From the NCBI GenBank assembly GCA_032718475.1, contig JAUCBJ010006863.1, positions 1 to 51,126 of the forward strand: 51,126 nucleotides of DNA. The letters are read 5' to 3'. This document shows positions 46,823-51,126 of the stretch, in pieces (the stretch's first letter is position 1; the number at the start of each line of letters is the position of its first letter). Below the pieces are notes generated by a model that saw only the letters and a program-made list of their open reading frames with translations, made no database searches and was not told where the DNA came from. The DNA is from Nemertoderma westbladi (lineage: Eukaryota > Xenacoelomorpha > Nemertodermatida > Nemertodermatidae). The position numbers were made by a program, and so were the translations under genes.

Positions 46823-47366
46823 CACACTCTTACAGTACCAGAGCTAGTGCTTCAAACTTCTACCTCCCGAATTGTAAATCCTTTGAATCTGATACTTTCT
46901 TTTTTAACGGCATTAAAAATTGGAACGCTCTGCCTAATGAAATTAAAAACCTAAATAATCAACATTCTTTTAAATCTGCAGTTAAATCTCATCTCCGTGT
47001 GCAATGTAAAAATAGGTACAATAGTCCTACAGTAAGTTATTAGTTTATTAATTATTTACTATTTATACTGTAATTACGTTTTATAATAAATTGTTCTGTA
47101 CATTACATCTTTATCGTTGAGTCGGGCATTGTCACGCTCTCGGTAAAGTTGTACATGTACATAGTGTAATTACGTTATATATTGGTTTTAGGTTAGCGTA
47201 GTGTAATATTGTATTTGTAACCAAGTAACATAAAGGACCCCCTTGGAAATAAGCTGCAAAGCTTTAGGGGTAATCCTATATGTTATGTTGGACAATACCT
47301 TTATACCGGTACATTGTTTGGTGTATTTGTTATTGTTTTTACATAATGTATAAATAAATCTATCTA
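46823..47366 (+). mobile_element. 5'-truncated copy of the 2A LINE
   Basis: Matches 22,017 to about 22,560 at a constant offset of 24,806, with only a few substitutions seen by eye (for example CCTTTGAATC for CCTTCGAATC, and GTTATATATT for GTTTTATATT). It keeps the last 73 codons with the stop at 47,043, the whole 3' UTR and a short ATCT tail. 5' truncation is the hallmark of target-primed reverse transcription. It is a non-functional pseudogene copy. Confidence 0.93.
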
Positions 47367-47690
47367 TTTATTTGAAAAAGGCTCTTTTTCTCACTAATAT
47401 TTTTAAAATTAAGTTAATTAATCTAACTTTTTTTTAGTAATTTCCAGAAAATTTGTTAAAAAACGTCATTTTTTAACTAATTTTTTTGGAAAATTAGTTA
47501 AAAAAAAGTATCTTTTAAACTAATTTTAGCTTACTGTACAGCTAGCTCACACAATCTTTCCTCTGTACAGTACCGGTACCGAGGGCCGGTACTTGTACAC
47601 GGTAACCAAGTAGGCCTAGTACTGTCTGAATACTGGAATTGGTGATAGTGGATAGACCTGTCTCATCCTCAGATCCTACAGAATGGGGTA

Positions 47691-49605
47691 CGTACTAAAA
47701 GGTAGAACGATCTATAACGGGCTATAACGATCTATAACGGGCTATAATTTCCTATAAACAGGCTATAACCACCTATAACGAGTTATAATATGAAAATTTA
47801 CATTAAAAAAACGCCCCTTGGGTGTGTTTAACTTTTGGATTAACACGGTGGTCTGAAAAATCCCGCAGGTTAAAAATTAGGGTAGGCCTATCTGCCTATG
47901 CCTAATTGATACTGGTAAGTTTTTTTTATTGGCCTATATTGCTCACATTCCTGTATTATATATCGACCAGAAGCTGACAGCGGATAGCAGGATGGAGGAT
48001 AGACAGAGAGATGGGAGACCTCTCCTCTGCTGCACTGTCTGAAAGACAGATAATGCAGTAGTGGCATGCTAACTAATGCAGTAATGACTGGTTTCGTGAT
48101 ACCACAAAGATGAAAAGCATTATGGACTTGTAAAAGCTTTTGTGGGATAACTGATACGTTTGCCTTTGCTGGCCAGTTCCCCCCAGTCGCTAGAATACTC
48201 TCAAAGGGATTTATAACTAAAATAGTGCAAGCTACCAGCTTATTGGCTGATGTGCTGTACGGAGATATCTGGGCTCAGTTTAATCGGCCAACTAGCTTAG
48301 AGAGGTTGCCTTAGCCTTGCTGTTCGTGTCAGCCAATAGAATTTGCGTAGGCGTTGATTTCGACCTATCCCAGCACTACTGAACTGAATTTCCTATCTCA
48401 CTGCTCATCCTCTGTGTTGAACGGGGCTTCGTGGAATAAGAGTTTTTGGTATACTCGTATAGTAGTAGTAGTCACATGTTTCTGTTGTTGTGTTCCCATT
48501 TTTCGCCATAACACCGGCTTTTGGAACAACTCTAGTAAAACTGCTTAGATTATAGAAAGTATAACTGTTACCGGCGGTGTTACCTCACTTAATTTAACTG
48601 CACTAATCATATTGTTTGTACTGCTATTTACCGTCAGTTATTAATTGTATCTATTTGTTGATGGAAATATTGCTCTTTGGAGAATACGGATAAATCACCC
48701 AAAATTCCCAATTTTCTTGATACACTACAGGTTAGAGAGGCGGGCTATATATAACAATTGCGATTTATATCAATGTGGTGTGTATTGAATCTAATGTTAT
48801 TTAGTAGACACTACCTGAGTCAATTGCTGTTCTCTTTATGTGTGATCAAATATACTGACGGTCGGCAGAATAGTGTGTATGATTGTGAGTGTGATGTGAC
48901 TGGTAACAAAGCATTTCCTAAAGAATGCGACTTATACTTTAATCATAAGCCTTATCGTTGCGTTTAGTATAAGTCCTAGCTCTGTTTAAATAGATAGAGC
49001 GCCACGTCCTAAAGGAACTGTTAATATTTCCCGAAAGTTAATAATATCTGTCAGAAATTAATTATTAGTGATCTATCGAATAATACAATAGGTTTACACT
49101 GCAACCTTACACTGCAATAATAAAATCTAAGCATCCGAATTCAGCCTCCCGGGTGTAGATCCATCGGGTGAATGATCGCGCATGGGCTGGCTTCGGCTAA
49201 TGTTTTGTTTATTAGCATAAAATATTGTCGTATGCTAAAGGTGTGTTAATTAACTAAAAGACATATAAATTTTGGCAGGTTAAACTGCTAAAGGTCTTCA
49301 AAAGCGCGAACAGTAACAGTTATAATCTTATTGCAGTAGGCAATAGGGTTGCAAAATACCGTAGTGACTGGTAAAACTGAACCGGTGCTTCTGTAGGTCA
49401 GTAGGCCTAACTGTCATCACCGGTACCGGTACTGCTGTACAAGTACATTTAGTATTATTTCGATTGTGATCTATTGTATATTGTAGGCTGCCAGGGGAAT
49501 AGGGATTGATCACCCCTCATTCTTTTGTATAGTTTACTTATTTCTGTCGGTTTTATTTACTAGTAGGCTAATATTGAGCAGAAGGCGTGTGACCCTGCTC
49601 AGATT
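47691..49605. other. Non-coding stretch, one small tandem repeat
   Basis: At 47,709-47,790 an imperfect repeat of about 20 bp occurs (GATCTATAACGGGCTATAAC and variants). A 69-codon plus frame at 48,758-48,967 begins with a hydrophobic segment (LSQLLFSLCVI) and ends with a Cys-containing tail (DCECDV ... KECDLYF), so a small secreted peptide is conceivable, but there is no family match. Confidence 0.45.
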
Positions 49606-49607
49606 GT

Positions 49608-50190
49608 TCAGATAATTGTAGGCTGAGCTGCTGTCTGACTGTTGTTGAGTTTGGAGAGATTGCGGCGTTTGTAGAGTTTGTCTGATAAAGTGCCGTTAGT
49701 AAGTTGGGGCAGCCATATGCTGCAAGGTCAATCCCCTCTTAAAGAATAAGTCGTACTACCGTGTTAGAACGCATACTAACTAACTATTTCAGAATCTGCA
49801 TATACTGTAGTTTATTTAGGCTTGATCGTAGTCTGCCAGCGTTTTGGCCTGTGTTTGTTTGTGTGGTCTGTTCAGGTACCGTAATAGTTATTACTCAAAT
49901 ATTTGTAGGCTGGATTGTTGTCTAGCTATTTTTAGGTCTGAAGGGATTGCTGCGTGTGTAGAGTTGGTCTGATAAAGTGCCGTTAGTAAGTTGGGGCAGC
50001 CATAAGCTGTAAGGTCAATCCCCTCTTAAAGAGTAAGTCGTACTACCGTGTTAGAACGCATACTAACTAACAGTTTCAGAATCTGCACATACTGTAGTTT
50101 GTTTAGGCTTGATAGTAGTTTGCCAGCGTTTGGTTTGTATTTGTTTGAGTATTCTGTACGGGTAGCGTAATATTTATTATTCAGAGTTTA
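49608..50190. repeat. 287-bp tandem duplication, two copies
   Basis: The segment TCTGATAAAGTGCCGTTAGT starts at 49,681 and again at 49,968. A core of roughly 110 bp is almost unchanged (through CAGCCATA, GGTCAATCCCCTCTTAAAGA and GTGTTAGAACGCATACTAAC), while the flanking parts of each unit have drifted more. No coding frame. Confidence 0.85.
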
Positions 50191-51126
50191 TGCGATTATT
50201 CGCAACATTCATGTCCCCAAGTTTATTCCTACAGTAATTGTGTTTGTTACACATACCGTTATAGTTAAACTAACCCCGGTACTACATCAGGGCTGCTCGG
50301 CGTAGGTAAAGACTGGTGACTTTGTGCTTCGGTCACTCCAGCAGATGCCGTGGTTCTTAACTGTTCAAGTATATTTAACTGCTGATTATTTGTTATACCA
50401 GTACTTGTACCTAATTTAGGGTTTAGTGTACAGTGCTTTCCGAAGTAATTAGTGTGTAGGCAGTATATTTGTGTTGTAAAGTGGTTAATAGGCACGCTGG
50501 ATCTGGTAGTCCGCGGTAATTAACTTCTAGGTAGGAACAATCCGTGATACATAACGTAGTACCTATAGCGATACGGTTATAGGTCGTCAGGCGGTGGTAT
50601 TTTCCTATCTGGACAACGCAGTGTATTTACTACTACTTATTATTTTCAAATACCGTAGTACCCTGTCCATTGTAATAACCAGAATTCTAACCCTTTGTTA
50701 GGCTGGTTTGTAGATTTCCTGTAAAATTACCCTAAAAATTCGTACGTAATATTTTGTTGTTGTGTTTAATTAGAGATTTAATCTCACTCGTATCGTAAGT
50801 AATTTGTAGATAAGTAACTTAGGCCAGTAGAATTATCTGTTTTAGTGTCTCAATAAGTAACACTTCACTGAGAGCGCACAGCTTCTGTGTAGTGACTCCC
50901 CCAGAAATAATAACATTTATTTCAAATATTGACAAAACCCATTTTAAATGGGTATATAAATATTATAAATCAACTCAAACGATTTATAAATAGTAGGCCT
51001 GCCATACAACAACTAGGTCTCAATATCAGTTGGACTACTGCTTAAATAACGGTAATAAAGTAAGTTAAAGTAACCAAGTAACCCTAAAATATTCAGAAAT
51101 TCAATTATTCTAAAATAATTGACATA
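50191..51126. other. Non-coding end of the window
   Basis: AT-rich with no supported gene. The minus-strand 76-codon frame at 50,265-50,495 has no recognisable feature. Confidence 0.5.

Larger units (their letters stand above)
44866..47690. mobile_element. Large inverted-repeat element, nested insertions
   Basis: The left arm begins CATTCTGTAGGATATGAGG (about 44,868) and, skipping the hAT-like insertion, continues from 45,958 through GTACCGGTACTGTACAGAGG and a series of TTAGTTAAAAAAA / TTTTTTTAACTAA stretches to about 46,206. The right arm (47,367-47,690) is its inverse, ending CCTCAGATCCTACAGAATG. Arm length without the insertion is about 330-350 bp. The interior (46,207-47,366) has no recognisable transposase and contains a LINE 3' end. 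Superfamily unknown; long-armed foldback type. Confidence 0.75.

Overview
The window looks like a repeat-rich nuclear region from a marine invertebrate animal. Two genes belong to animal transporter families (SLC44 and SLC49). One autonomous LINE carries an N-terminal 2A peptide of a kind reported from sea urchins, amphioxus and some molluscs. Fossils of Ty3/gypsy, Harbinger, hAT-like and SINE elements fill most of the rest. A deuterostome such as an echinoderm, hemichordate or amphioxus is my guess, but the sequence does not settle the species.

Layout. Positions 1-1,800 hold three copies of a SINE with a tRNA-like core, two of them head to head. Positions 1,984-4,326 are a 22-bp minisatellite of about 105 units. 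Positions 4,800-6,075 are a broken Ty3/gypsy element with a Gag zinc knuckle, a protease remnant and an integrase. The integrase runs directly into a 9.5-kb minisatellite (6,062-15,605) made of 48-bp and 34-bp units, with higher-order and kilobase-scale duplications. A possible pol C-terminal tail follows the array, so the array may have grown inside the retroelement. Positions 17,618-18,133 are a DNA transposon with long inverted ends. Positions 18,740-22,237 encode an intact 1,165-residue LINE protein: signal-like leader, 2A peptide, PHD finger, endonuclease and reverse transcriptase. Positions 22,730-23,930 are bounded by inverted G/C-rich repeats. Positions 24,900-29,600 contain several more foldback elements, including a 1.25-kb relative of the 17.6-kb transposon with seven CTCF-like motifs at roughly nucleosomal spacing.

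The two convincing host-type genes are both single-exon within their coding part. One is an SLC44A/CTL choline-transporter-like gene (29,703-31,865, plus strand). The other is an SLC49A3/MFSD7-like major facilitator gene (40,933-42,414, minus strand). Between them lie a broken Harbinger transposase (34.3-35.4 kb), an inverted-repeat element carrying a 39-bp minisatellite (36.3-37.7 kb) and a degenerate minus-strand LINE (38.7-40.8 kb).

Positions 44.4-47.7 kb are a nested set: a foldback element, then a large inverted-repeat element whose left arm is split by a 982-bp hAT-like insertion with an exact 8-bp target duplication, and whose interior holds a 5'-truncated daughter of the 18.7-22.5 kb LINE. 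The last 3.4 kb are non-coding as far as I can see, apart from a 287-bp tandem duplication.

There is no operon-like cooperation between genes. The strongest themes are transposon nesting, minisatellite birth inside transposons, and two full-length intronless transporter genes in transposon-dense DNA.
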